Below are positions 41,305 to 50,246 of a DNA stretch of 64,000 bases, one piece after another. Under the pieces are notes generated by a model that searched no databases, had not been told where the DNA came from, and saw only the letters and a program-made list of their open reading frames with translations. Source of the stretch: DASRYH01 sp035687245 (GTDB taxonomy: Bacteria; Actinomycetota; Coriobacteriia; Anaerosomatales; PHET01); NCBI GenBank assembly GCA_035687245.1, contig DASRYH010000008.1:1-64000 (forward strand), given 5' to 3'. Position 1 is the first letter of the stretch, and each line of letters begins with the position of its first letter. Position numbers and translations under genes: made by a program.

Positions 41305-41700
41305 ATGAACATCTGCTCAGATACTCAGTATCCTGAGAAGGACGAAGTCTGCGCCGTCGATGTGGTAGATGCCGACGCGGTCTCGCGCGTAGCTGCTGCC
41401 ATCGCACCTCAACCGCTCGTCGAGCGAACGGCTGCGTTGTTCGCCGCGCTCGCGGACCCGACGCGCTTTCGCATTCTCGATGCACTATCGCGAGAAGAGC
41501 TCTGCGTCTGCGACCTCGCGGCGATCGCCCGTATCAGCCAGTCGGGCGTCAGCCACCAGCTGCGGCTTCTGCGCGACCGCGGGCTCGTGACCTACCGGCG
41601 CGACGGCAACCGCGCGGTCTACCGGCTCTCCGACGAGCACGTGCGCGACCTCATCCGCATCGGTGTCGAGCACGCCTCTGAGGGTGCTGTCGATGTCTGA
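41305..41700 (+). CDS. ArsR/SmtB-family metal-responsive repressor, CadC-like
   Basis: 131 residues. The winged-helix core reads ALADPTRFRILDALS, then ELCVCDLA (the metal-site motif of the alpha-3N type shared by CadC and ArsR), SQSGVSHQLRLLRDRGLV and a wing GNRAVYRLSD. Extra cysteines near the N-terminus (C4, C16) match the CadC/SmtB arrangement that binds Cd, Pb or Zn. It precedes a ZntA-like ATPase with 8-base overlap, so it should repress that operon until metal binds. Confidence 0.88.
   Translation: MNICSDTQYPEKDEVCAVDVVDADAVSRVAAAIAPQPLVERTAALFAALADPTRFRILDALSREELCVCDLAAIARISQSGVSHQLRLLRDRGLVTYRRDGNRAVYRLSDEHVRDLIRIGVEHASEGAVDV
41316..41337. promoter_or_regulatory. Candidate ArsR/CadC operator inside the first codons
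   Basis: CTCAG-ATAC-TCA-GTAT-C-CTGAG: outer arms CTCAG/CTGAG and inner ATAC/GTAT are symmetric with one extra base. It lies 12-33 bases after the predicted transcription start, where a bound repressor would block the polymerase. Confidence 0.45.
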
Positions 41701-44077
41701 CTCGGTTCGCGAGACAGCAGTGTTCGAACTGCCGAAGGAGCGCTCCACGTCGCTCAGGTGTACCGCATGCGCTGATCGTGCATGTGAGTCGGTGGGGCGC
41801 GTTCCGGGTGTGGTACGCGTGGAGTGCGACAGTGCGCACTCGCAGGTGCGTGTCGAGTTCAACACCCTGAAGACCACCGCAGCCGACATCGAACGGCAGC
41901 TGTCCCACTCTGAACTCGAGTTCGAGCAGGCCATCGCGCACAAGGCGTGGCGTGTGAGCGGACTTGATTGACCGGACTGTGCGCGCACCGTGGGTGCGTC
42001 AGTCTCCCGAATCGCAGGAGTGGTAGCTGCCGACCTCAACTTCGCCAGCGCGACCCTGCTCATCGAATACGACTCATCAGCTGACCCGACGGCCGAGGTA
42101 GAGCGTGTCGTTGCCGCCTCGGGCCATGGCATCCAATCGCTCGAGCAGGCAGCTGCCGGCGAAGCTCCGCCTGAACGCAGCTGGCTGGACAGCAACCTCG
42201 CAGAAGTTGCGACCGCCGGCTCCGGCGCCTTCATCGCGCTGGCGTGGATCGCCGGCCTTCTGGGCGCCGCCGGGCTTGTGACCAACGCGCTCATGGCCGT
42301 CGCGATCGTCTTCGGCGGCCTGCTCGTGTGGAGGCGTGCGCTGGTCTCGCTTCGCGCACGCATGCTCGACATGAACGTGCTCATGACTATCGCCGTATTC
42401 GGCGCCGTCGCGCTTGGCGACTGGGGCGAGGCCGCCGCCGTCTACTTCCTCTACGCCTTCGGCGGCCTGCTCGAATCTCGTACGCTTGAGCGCACCCGGC
42501 GCTCGATTCGCGATCTCATGGATCTCACGCCGCCTGCCGCGCGCGTGCGTCGGGGCGGCGATCTGGTGGAGATCCCCGCTGCCGAAGTGGTGCCGGGTGA
42601 CACGATCGTCGTGCGGCCCGGCGAGCGCATCGCTCTCGACGGAGTGGTTCACTTGGGATCGTCGGCGATCGATGAGTCGCCCATCACCGGCGAGTCGGTC
42701 CCGGTCGACCGCACCCTCGGAGACCGTGTCTATGCAGGCACGCTCAACACCACGGGCCTGCTCGAGGTGACCGTCACCACCACATCCACCGATTCGACGC
42801 TCGCGCGCATCGTCTACATGGTCGAAGAGGCGCAAGCTGCCAAGGCCCCGAGCCAGACCCTCGTGGACCGCTTCAGCCGCTACTACACCCCCATCGTGAT
42901 CTGGGGTGCAGTGGCCGTCGCGGTGGTGCCGCCGGTTCTGGGCTTCGCCCTCGGCGCCGACTGGGGCTCGTGGACCGAGTGGATCAAGCGCGCGCTGGTC
43001 ATGCTGGTAGTGAGCTGTCCGTGCGCACTTGTCATCTCGACCCCTGTATCGATTGTGAGTGGCATCGCCCGCGCAACGCGCGACGGAGTACTCGTCAAAG
43101 GTGGTGCCTTCATCGAAGCCGCAGCTCGAGTGCGCGCGATGGCCTTCGACAAGACCGGAACCCTCACCTCGGGCCGTCCTGCCGTGACCAGCGTCGTCGC
43201 TTTCGGCGAGGCGAGCTCGGCCGAGGTGCTGCGGCAAGCGGCTGCGCTTGAGGCGCACTCGAACCACCCGCTCGCGCGCGCCGTCGTACGTGCTGCCGAG
43301 GGCTCTGGCGATGCACTCGCGGCTGCCAGCGACATCAGCGAGACTCCGGGCGTCGGTGTGAGTGGGACCGTCGACGGGAGGCGCGTAGAGGTGAGCAGCC
43401 CCTCGGCGGCGGAGTCCCTGGGCGCACTCAACGCGCACGCCGAGGCGGCCGTTCGGAAGGCCGAAGACGTCGGGCAGAGCGCGCTGGTCGTGAGCGCTGA
43501 TGGCCGGGCAATAGGCGTGATCGCCGTCGCCGACCAGCTGCGTCCCGAGACGCCAAAGACGCTGCAGCGTCTGCGCGCGCTCGGTATAGAGCACCTTGTC
43601 ATGCTGACCGGAGACAACCACCGCGTGGGCGAGGCGGTTGCTGCCCAGGCAGGCATCACGAGCGTGAAGGCGCGGCTGATGCCCAAGGCCAAGACCGACG
43701 CCGTGGGTGAGCTGCGCGAGCGCTACGGCACCGTGGCGATGGTTGGCGATGGCGTGAACGATGCGCCGGCCCTCGCCGCTGCCGACGTGGGTATCGCGAT
43801 GGGCGCGGCGGGCTCCGACACCGCGCTCGAGACCGCCGACGTCGCGCTCATGCGCGACGACCTTTCGGCGCTTCCGGGCTTTCTCGCACTCGCGCGGCGC
43901 ACCGTCAACACCGTGAAGGCCAACGTCGCTTTCTCGATCGCGGTGAAGGTCGTCTTCCTTGTGCTCGCGCTCACCGGCAAGGCGACGCTCTGGATGGCGG
44001 TATTCGCCGACACCGGCGTCGCGCTGATCGTGATACTCAACGGGATGAGGCTGCTGGCCGCGCCCCGTGCGCGCTGA
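41693..44077 (+). CDS. ZntA/CadA-like heavy-metal P-type ATPase with in-frame TGA (candidate selenoprotein)
   Basis: One frame from ATG 41693 to 44077 with a single TGA at 41969-41971 (codon 93). With read-through the product is 794 residues. A first HMA-like domain has CTAC (CTACADRAC). The second reads WRVSGLD-TGA-PDCARTVGAS: the TGA occupies the first Cys of GMxCxxC, giving UxxC. The ATPase core is complete: TGES, C442-P-C444 (SCPCALVISTP), D486 in DKTGTLTSG, HSNHPLA, GDGVNDAPALA and FADTGVA in the last helices, typical of Zn/Cd/Pb exporters. The second part has no ribosome binding site before its first GTG (41990). Alternatives are a nonsense mutation or a sequencing error. Confidence 0.75.
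41975..42004 (+). promoter_or_regulatory. Candidate bacterial SECIS hairpin
   Basis: Lower stem GACTG/CAGTC, internal loop TGCG against T, upper stem CGCACC/GGTGCG, apical loop GTG (41990-41992). The loop begins 18 bases after the TGA, within the 16-37 base window of bacterial SECIS models, and has G then U at the loop start as required. Confidence 0.6.
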
Positions 44078-44097
44078 TGCCGGTCGGCTGTCCGCTG

Positions 44098-44922
44098 CTA
44101 GTTGCGGCCCTCGTGCTGTTCATCGGCGAGCGCGGCGTTGAGTGAGCCGGTGCGGTAGCCCTCCAAGTCAAGCGACGCCCACACGAAGCCGGCACCCTTG
44201 AGCGCCTCAGTGATCGAACCGCGCTTGTCCCACGCCGCGTCGAGTTCGGAGCCGTCGACTTCGAGGCGCGCCACGTCGCCGTGCGCGCGGACTCTGAACT
44301 GCCGAAGGCCCAGGTCGCGCAGGGCGACTTCGGCGTTCGAGATCCTGGCAAGGGCGCCGGGAGTGATCTGTTCGCCGTACGGCAGTCGGGAAGCCAGGCA
44401 TGCCATCGACGGCTTGTCCCAGTTCGGCAGGCCCAGTTCGCGTGCAAGGTCACGGATATCTTGCTTGGTCATGCCGACTTCCTGCAGCGGGCTCACGACG
44501 CCGCACTCAGCAGCGGCGCGGGCACCGGGGCGATGGTCGGAGCGGTCGTCGGCGTTACTGCCGTCGGCTACGTTGGCGAGCCCCTTCGATTCGGCGACTC
44601 CTTTGAGCAGCGAGAACAGCTCGGACTTGCAGTGGTAGCAGCGGTCGGTGGGGTTGGAGGTGAAGCTCGGGTTCGAGAGCTCCTCGGTGTCGATCTCGAG
44701 CAGGTCAAGGCCAAGCTGCGCTGCGAGGTCACGGGCGGCGTCGGTCTCTCCGGCGGGGTAGACCTCGGAGCTGGCCATGACGGCCTTGCAGCGGTCGCCC
44801 AGTACCGCGTGGGCGCAGAAGGCGAGCAAGGTCGAGTCCACGCCGCCCGAATAGGCGACGAGCAGGCTATCTAGTTCGCCCAGCCGGGCGATGAGGGCTT
44901 CGTACTTCTCTGAAGTGGTCAC
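44098..44922 (-). CDS. larE: LarE-type sulfur transferase (PP-loop family)
   Basis: 274 residues. The PP-loop SGGVDS is at residues 25-30; PTDRCYHCKSELF, DGSNADDRSDHRPG and KPSMACLASRLPYG are LarE signatures. LarE gives sulfur from its own Cys (or from a cluster) to the nickel-pincer cofactor of lactate racemase-type enzymes. No larA, larB or larC is in the window. GTG at 44922 is chosen because AAAGGAC precedes it; the open frame extends further but without family similarity. It is divergent from the CopB-like ATPase and convergent with the ZntA-like gene. Confidence 0.85.
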   Translation of the reverse strand: MTTSEKYEALIARLGELDSLLVAYSGGVDSTLLAFCAHAVLGDRCKAVMASSEVYPAGETDAARDLAAQLGLDLLEIDTEELSNPSFTSNPTDRCYHCKSELFSLLKGVAESKGLANVADGSNADDRSDHRPGARAAAECGVVSPLQEVGMTKQDIRDLARELGLPNWDKPSMACLASRLPYGEQITPGALARISNAEVALRDLGLRQFRVRAHGDVARLEVDGSELDAAWDKRGSITEALKGAGFVWASLDLEGYRTGSLNAALADEQHEGRN

Positions 44923-45019
44923 GCAGGTCCTTTCATCGGAGACCGCAGTATACGGCGGTACGGCTGGCTGGGCATACAAGAAGAGTCGCTGAGCGCAGGC
45001 CGTCACCGGGAGCTCACGG

Positions 45020-46981
45020 GTGGACCACGAATCGCACGAATCGCACGACATGCAGCACGCCGGGCACGGGACCGACTTCGCGAGGCGCTTCTGGATCTGT
45101 CTCGCGCTCACGGGGCCCGTGATCGCGATCTCGCCGATGCCGCTCGAGCTGCTGGGGTTGCCTCACATCGCTTTCGCCGGCGATCGGTGGGTTCTGCTGG
45201 CGCTTGCCACAGTGATCTTCGGATACGGTGGGGTGCCCTTCTTCGGCGGATTCGTGGCGGAGATGCGGCAACGACGGCCCGGTATGATGACGCTCGTGAC
45301 CGTGGGAATCACGACCGCCTACCTCTACAGTGCGGCAGTCGCGTGGGGACTGGCGGGCGAGCCCGTCTACTGGGAGCTCGCCACGCTCGTGGACATCATG
45401 CTTCTGGGCCACTGGATCGAGATGCGCTCCACGATGGCCGCATCGGGCGCGCTTGAGTCGCTTGCACGGCTCGTGCCCGCCGAGGCGCACCTGCTCGCTG
45501 CCGACGGGGCCATCACCGACGTCGCGTCGTCATCACTGCAGGTGGGACAGATCGTGCTCGTACGCGCCAGCGAGCGAATCCCAGCCGACGGTGTCGTCGC
45601 CCGCGGCACATCGACTGTCGATGAGTCGCTGCTCACCGGCGAGTCGACGCCTGTTGCCAAGGCCGCCGGCGATGCCGCCGTCGCCGGTTCGATGAACGGC
45701 AGCGGCGCGCTTGAGGTCGAGGTGCGCAGGGTGGGCGAGGACGCCTTTCTCGCCCAGGTCTCCCGCATCGTCGCTGAAGCGCAGGCGTCGAAGTCGCGGA
45801 CTCAGCGGCTCGCCGACACCGCGGCCTTCGTGCTCACGCTCGTGGCGCTGGGATCGGGCATCCTGACCTTCGCGGCGTGGGCGCTACTCTCCGACAGACC
45901 GTTGGCGTTCGTCTTGGAGCGAACGGTATCGGTGATCGTGATCGCCTGCCCACACGCGCTCGGGCTCGCGATACCGCTTGTCGTCGCTGTCACGACCGCG
46001 CTTGGCGCGCGATCGGGGCTGCTCGTGCGGGACCGCGCCGCTTTCGAGGCTGCCAGGCACGTCGGGGCCGTGATCTTCGACAAGACAGGGACGCTCACGG
46101 AAGGTCACTTCGGCATCGTTGAGACGGTGGCGATCGCGCCCGTGACGGAGGACGAAGTCGTCTCGCTTGCGGCAGCTGTCGAGCGCGGATCGGAGCACCC
46201 CATCGCTGGTGCGATCACCGCGGCGGCCACTGATGCGCTTGCCGCCGAGGAGTTCGAGGCGGTGCCCGGCCGCGGTGTACGCGGGCGCGTGGATGGACGT
46301 CAAGTTGAGGTTCAGAGCGCAGCTTCAGCCCACGAACGATTCGGCAGCTTGCCGGAGGCGGTACGGCGTCTTGCCAAGGGCGGACAGACTGTCGCGGTAG
46401 TGAGTGTGGACGGTGCAGTCGCAGGGGCGATTGCGGTGGGTGACAGGGTACGACCTGAGTCGGCAGATGCGGTGAGGCGGCTCAAGGCGCTCGGCGTGCG
46501 CAGCGTGATGCTCACGGGCGACAGCCGTGACGTAGCGGAGCGCGTTGCACGCGAGCTGGGCATCGACGAGGTTCACGCCGAGGTGCTCCCGGAGCGCAAA
46601 GCCGAAGTCGTTCGGCAGCTGCAGGCCGAGGGCTACGTCGTTGCGATGACCGGCGACGGAGTGAACGACGCGCCCGCGCTCGCGAGCGCTGATGTGGGCA
46701 TCGCAATCGGCGCGGGGACCGACGTCGCGGTCGAGACCGCCGACGTGGTGCTGGTGCGAAGCGACCCGCGCGACGTGGTGGCCGTGATCGACCTATCGCG
46801 CCGAAGCTACCGAAAGATGCTCCAGAACCTCGCGTGGGCAGCCGGCTACAACGTTGTGGCACTGCCGCTCGCGGCAGGTGTGCTCGCTGGACAGGGAGTC
46901 CTGCTATCGCCAGCAGTGGGGGCCGCGCTGATGGCAGCCAGCACGGTGGTGGTGGCTATCAACGCACGGACACTCAGGTAG
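45020..46981 (+). CDS. copB: CopB-like P1B-type ATPase (CPH motif)
   Basis: 653 residues. The N-terminus is His-rich (MDHESHESHDMQHAGHG) instead of a Cys-type HMA domain. The ion-path motif in helix 6 is C310-P-H312 (IACPHALGLAIPL), the mark of the CopB group. Phosphorylation D354 (DKTGTLTEG), TGES (LLTGEST), SEHPIAGAI and GDGVNDAPALASADVG are intact. Such pumps export Cu+/Cu2+ or related metals. GTG at 45020. The gene is about 100 bases from the divergent larE. Confidence 0.93.
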   Translation: MDHESHESHDMQHAGHGTDFARRFWICLALTGPVIAISPMPLELLGLPHIAFAGDRWVLLALATVIFGYGGVPFFGGFVAEMRQRRPGMMTLVTVGITTAYLYSAAVAWGLAGEPVYWELATLVDIMLLGHWIEMRSTMAASGALESLARLVPAEAHLLAADGAITDVASSSLQVGQIVLVRASERIPADGVVARGTSTVDESLLTGESTPVAKAAGDAAVAGSMNGSGALEVEVRRVGEDAFLAQVSRIVAEAQASKSRTQRLADTAAFVLTLVALGSGILTFAAWALLSDRPLAFVLERTVSVIVIACPHALGLAIPLVVAVTTALGARSGLLVRDRAAFEAARHVGAVIFDKTGTLTEGHFGIVETVAIAPVTEDEVVSLAAAVERGSEHPIAGAITAAATDALAAEEFEAVPGRGVRGRVDGRQVEVQSAASAHERFGSLPEAVRRLAKGGQTVAVVSVDGAVAGAIAVGDRVRPESADAVRRLKALGVRSVMLTGDSRDVAERVARELGIDEVHAEVLPERKAEVVRQLQAEGYVVAMTGDGVNDAPALASADVGIAIGAGTDVAVETADVVLVRSDPRDVVAVIDLSRRSYRKMLQNLAWAAGYNVVALPLAAGVLAGQGVLLSPAVGAALMAASTVVVAINARTLR

Positions 46982-46988
46982 CGCTGTA

Positions 46989-47549
46989 CTAGAGCGCCGG
47001 CGGTTCAGCCTTCGGGTCCCAGGCCTCTTCGGCGACTTCCGCGACTGCATTGGCGTAGCGCGCCGCGGCAAAGAGCGCGTCGGCGAGACGGTTCACGAAC
47101 GCGAGCACGTGCGCGTCGACGTGCTCCGAGTCCGCGAGGTTCACGACACGCCGCTCGGCCCGGCGCACGGTTGCGCGGGCGATGTGCAGGCGCGAGGCGA
47201 GTTCGGAGCCGGACTCCACGACGAAGTGAGCAAGCGGGCCCGACGTCTTCTCGAACCGGTCTATCGCGCGCTCAAGGAAGGCGACATCTTCGGCGGAGAC
47301 GGCGACGGCGCCAGCTGATTCGGCGTTGGGCGTGGCCAGGCGGCTCGCGCAGTTGAAGAGGCGCTGCTGCGCGAAGCCGAGGACGCTGTCGAGAAGCTCG
47401 TCGGCGCCGGCTGCGCGCGCGAAGCCGATGGCGCTATTGGCCTCGTCCACCGTGCCGTACGCCTCGACTCGCAGCGAGGACTTGCTCACGCGAGATCCGT
47501 CGGCAAGCGATGTCTGACCGTCATCACCGCTGCGGGTGTAGATGGACAT
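46989..47549 (-). CDS. Cob(I)alamin adenosyltransferase, PduO type
   Basis: 186 residues. IYTRSGDDGQTSLADG at the N-terminus binds ATP; VEAYGTVDEANSAIG and the ATVRRAERRVV helix with FVNRLADALFAAARY complete the PduO/MMAB signature. It attaches the adenosyl group to cobalamin. Isolated here between the CopB-like gene and glnD, convergent with copB. Confidence 0.92.
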   Translation of the reverse strand: MSIYTRSGDDGQTSLADGSRVSKSSLRVEAYGTVDEANSAIGFARAAGADELLDSVLGFAQQRLFNCASRLATPNAESAGAVAVSAEDVAFLERAIDRFEKTSGPLAHFVVESGSELASRLHIARATVRRAERRVVNLADSEHVDAHVLAFVNRLADALFAAARYANAVAEVAEEAWDPKAEPPAL

Positions 47550-47601
47550 GCGATGAACCCCTTCGTCGTCTGGTGGCTACAGTATCGCGCAACAAAGGCG
47601 G

Positions 47602-49860
47602 CTAGAGGGCCGAACGCACCCTCATCGCAACGTGACCAAGGACGCCCTTGTCGCTTGCGGGGCTGCCGTCTTCGGCAACGAGGTGGAAGACGTCGCGAGC
47701 CATGCCGTCGATCGTGGCGGCCTTCGCCCACGAGATCGACAGGTCGCTATCGGCCACCGCGCGGGCGATGTCGTGCAGCACGCCCGGCCGGTCGGGCGCA
47801 GTCACGCGTAGCTCTGTCGCCCATCCGCTCTGGTGGATCTCGACACGGCTCTTCCCGCGGGCGCGGGGCGGGTAGTGCTTGCGGCGTTCGGCAAGGCGCG
47901 TCTGCAGCTCGAGCCGGTCCTTCAACGCTGCGCGCACGAGCCGCTCGAGCAGCGCGAACGTCTCGGTCGTGACTGAGCGACGAGTGGCCGACTCCACTAC
48001 GAAACAGTCGAGTACGGCTGCCGAAGTGGCCTCGAACGCATCCACAGAAAGGATCTGAAGCCCCGCCAGCGAGACCGCGCCCGCAAGTCGGGCGAATACC
48101 GCCGGTTTGTCCGCTGCCACGATGGTGATCGTGTGCGTCTCAGGCACGGGCCCGGCCGAGATCGCAAGGTGCGCGATCGCCGCGGGGTCTCGTGACAGCT
48201 CCGCTACCAGGCTCGCGTCGCGGACGATCTCGGACGGCTCACGGGTCGCGAGATATCGAAGCGAGGCGCCGCGAACGAAAGCGCGTTCAGCGTCACCGGC
48301 GCGGTCCATCGCTGAAAGCGTGGCAGCCCGCACCTCTTCGGCGCGCCTGACGAGGCCTGCACCATCTTCGTCGGGGGAGAGTGCGGCGTCGAGGCGAGCC
48401 ACGAGTGTTCCGACGAGTGCCGCCGTCCACGGTGTCCACGTCGAGGGGCCGGTGGCGCGCGCATCAGCGGCTGTGAGGAGATGAAGCGCCGGGAGGAGCT
48501 CGAGGCGGCCCACCCGGGCCGCGCAGCGAAGTATCGTGTCCTCGTCGTCAAGGTCGTCGCGCAGGGCCGCTTCGGCGAGCGCGAGATGTAGCCGTACGAG
48601 GTCCGCCACATCCGCTGCCTGCAACTCACTCATGCCGAATCGCAGCGCGGCTTCGCGTGCGGGCTCCGCTCCGCGCTCGGCATGCCCGGCGCCGCCCTCT
48701 AGCTTGCCAGTGTCGTGCACGAGCGCGGCAAGATGGGCAGTGTGAAGCTGGTCTCGCGACAGGGATTCGAGCGAGCGAACGAGAGCGCCGTCGGTATCGG
48801 GAGCTTCGGCGAGCAGGCACGCAGCCTTGAGCTGGTGCGCGCCCACCGTGAGCTCGTGGCCGAGTCCGGGCCTTCGGCAGGACATGAGTGCGCGATAGCC
48901 AGGGAGCAGTGCCTCCAGTGAGCCCGCCTGCGCGGCATCCTCGAGATCTGGCAGTGCCGCTGTGCCGCGATCAAGGAGCGCGAACAGCTCATCGGACCGC
49001 AGCGATGCGCTGGTGACTGTCGCTGGCTTGCGCGACTGGCTCGCCGCCCGCACGCCGTCCAGCGTGAGCGCGGTGATTCCCATGGCCCGCTGCGCTGCCT
49101 CCGCGCGCTCCTCAAGCAGCGAGCCCGCATCGATTGCAAGGCGGTTGCCGAAGCCAGCACGCTGAAGCTCCCACCGCGCCTCGGAGATCGCCACCGCAGC
49201 CGCGTTCACCTCCTGCAGCGCTGTCGCATCAAGGAGACCCAGCTCGACGAGCGCCGAGGGGTCGCCGGCACGCCGCCCGGACAGCGCTACCGCTGTCCAC
49301 GTGAGTTCGTCGTAGTCGCGTCGTCCGCCCCGGTCTTCCTTGAGGTCGGGCTCGAGTGCGAACGGGGACCCTGGTCGATTCCTGGCAGTGATCTCGACAA
49401 GCAGCCTTTTCGCGCGTTTGCGCGCATCGCGCATCCACGACTCGATGGCTTGCGTCGCCCAGTCCACATCGCCCGCGATAGGGCGTGCGGTGAGCGCTGC
49501 GGTGGCCGTCTTCACATCTTCGCGCATCGCCCTTAGCTGCTGTTTGGGTGAACGCACCTGGTGGCCCACCGCGAGCCCCGCATCCCACAGGGGATAGAGC
49601 ACGGCCTCAGCGAACGTCTTGAGCTCCGGCTCGCCGGCCTCAGAGAGCACGAGGATGTCGAGGTCGCTCTTTGGCAGTAGCGCACCCGCGCCCCAGCCGC
49701 CCAGCGCCACCAGCGCCCAGTGCCCGCCAAGCGGCGACGAGGCCGCCCGGGCAAGCACCCGGACGACCTCGTCGGTCATATCACTCAGCCTGCGAGCGGC
49801 CTCTATGCCGGCCGCTGCTCCGGCGATGTGCGCGTCACGCTGTGCGAGCAGCTCCTGCAC
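47602..49860 (-). CDS. glnD: PII nucleotidyltransferase/HD hydrolase GlnD
   Basis: 752 residues. Nucleotidyltransferase motif GGWGAGALLPKSDLDILVL near residues 54-72 (usual GGYGRxEL is altered), a linker with KEDRGGRRDYDELTW, an HD domain with LVHDTGKLEGGAGHAERGA, and two C-terminal ACT domains (one begins near THTITIVAADKPAVF, the other near TELRVTAPDRPGVL). It modifies and demodifies GlnK in response to glutamine; in actinobacteria this is adenylylation. GTG at 49860 follows directly after the glnK stop. Confidence 0.9.
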   Translation of the reverse strand: MQELLAQRDAHIAGAAAGIEAARRLSDMTDEVVRVLARAASSPLGGHWALVALGGWGAGALLPKSDLDILVLSEAGEPELKTFAEAVLYPLWDAGLAVGHQVRSPKQQLRAMREDVKTATAALTARPIAGDVDWATQAIESWMRDARKRAKRLLVEITARNRPGSPFALEPDLKEDRGGRRDYDELTWTAVALSGRRAGDPSALVELGLLDATALQEVNAAAVAISEARWELQRAGFGNRLAIDAGSLLEERAEAAQRAMGITALTLDGVRAASQSRKPATVTSASLRSDELFALLDRGTAALPDLEDAAQAGSLEALLPGYRALMSCRRPGLGHELTVGAHQLKAACLLAEAPDTDGALVRSLESLSRDQLHTAHLAALVHDTGKLEGGAGHAERGAEPAREAALRFGMSELQAADVADLVRLHLALAEAALRDDLDDEDTILRCAARVGRLELLPALHLLTAADARATGPSTWTPWTAALVGTLVARLDAALSPDEDGAGLVRRAEEVRAATLSAMDRAGDAERAFVRGASLRYLATREPSEIVRDASLVAELSRDPAAIAHLAISAGPVPETHTITIVAADKPAVFARLAGAVSLAGLQILSVDAFEATSAAVLDCFVVESATRRSVTTETFALLERLVRAALKDRLELQTRLAERRKHYPPRARGKSRVEIHQSGWATELRVTAPDRPGVLHDIARAVADSDLSISWAKAATIDGMARDVFHLVAEDGSPASDKGVLGHVAMRVRSAL

Positions 49861-50199
49861 CTAGAGGGCCTCGGGGCCTCGCTCGCCGGTGCGGATGCGG
49901 ACAGCGCCCGCGACGTCGTAGGTGAAGATCTTGCCATCGCCGATCTTCTCAGATCGCGCAGCCATGAGAATCGCGTGCTCGGCCGCTTCGGCGACATCGT
50001 CATCTACCACGCACTCGATCTTCACCTTGGGCACGAAGTCTACGGTGTATTCGGCGCCGCGATAGACCTCGGTGTGGCCCTTCTGGCGCCCGTAGCCCCG
50101 AACGTCGGTGACGGTCATACCTGCGACGCCCAGCGCGTTGAGTGCTTCCTTCACGTCGTCAAGCTTGTGGGGCTTGATGATCGCTTCGATCTTCTTCAT
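49861..50199 (-). CDS. glnK: PII signal protein GlnK
   Basis: 112 residues, full length. T-loop RGYGRQKGHTEVYRGAEYTV with Y51, the nucleotidylation site of GlnB/GlnK, plus the C-terminal signature EKIGDGKIFTYDVAGAVRIRTGERG. It binds ATP, ADP and 2-oxoglutarate and blocks AmtB when nitrogen is plentiful. It lies between amtB (47 bases upstream) and glnD (adjacent). Confidence 0.97.
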   Translation of the reverse strand: MKKIEAIIKPHKLDDVKEALNALGVAGMTVTDVRGYGRQKGHTEVYRGAEYTVDFVPKVKIECVVDDDVAEAAEHAILMAARSEKIGDGKIFTYDVAGAVRIRTGERGPEAL

Positions 50200-50246
50200 G
50201 AGGCTTCTCCCTCGTGGTCGGTCGTGAGATTCGTGTTGTCAGGCCG

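Noticed and set aside
41990..44077. Separate ATPase gene starting at GTG 41990
   Set aside because: It has no ribosome binding site, would begin inside the second HMA domain, and is in phase with the upstream frame across one TGA.
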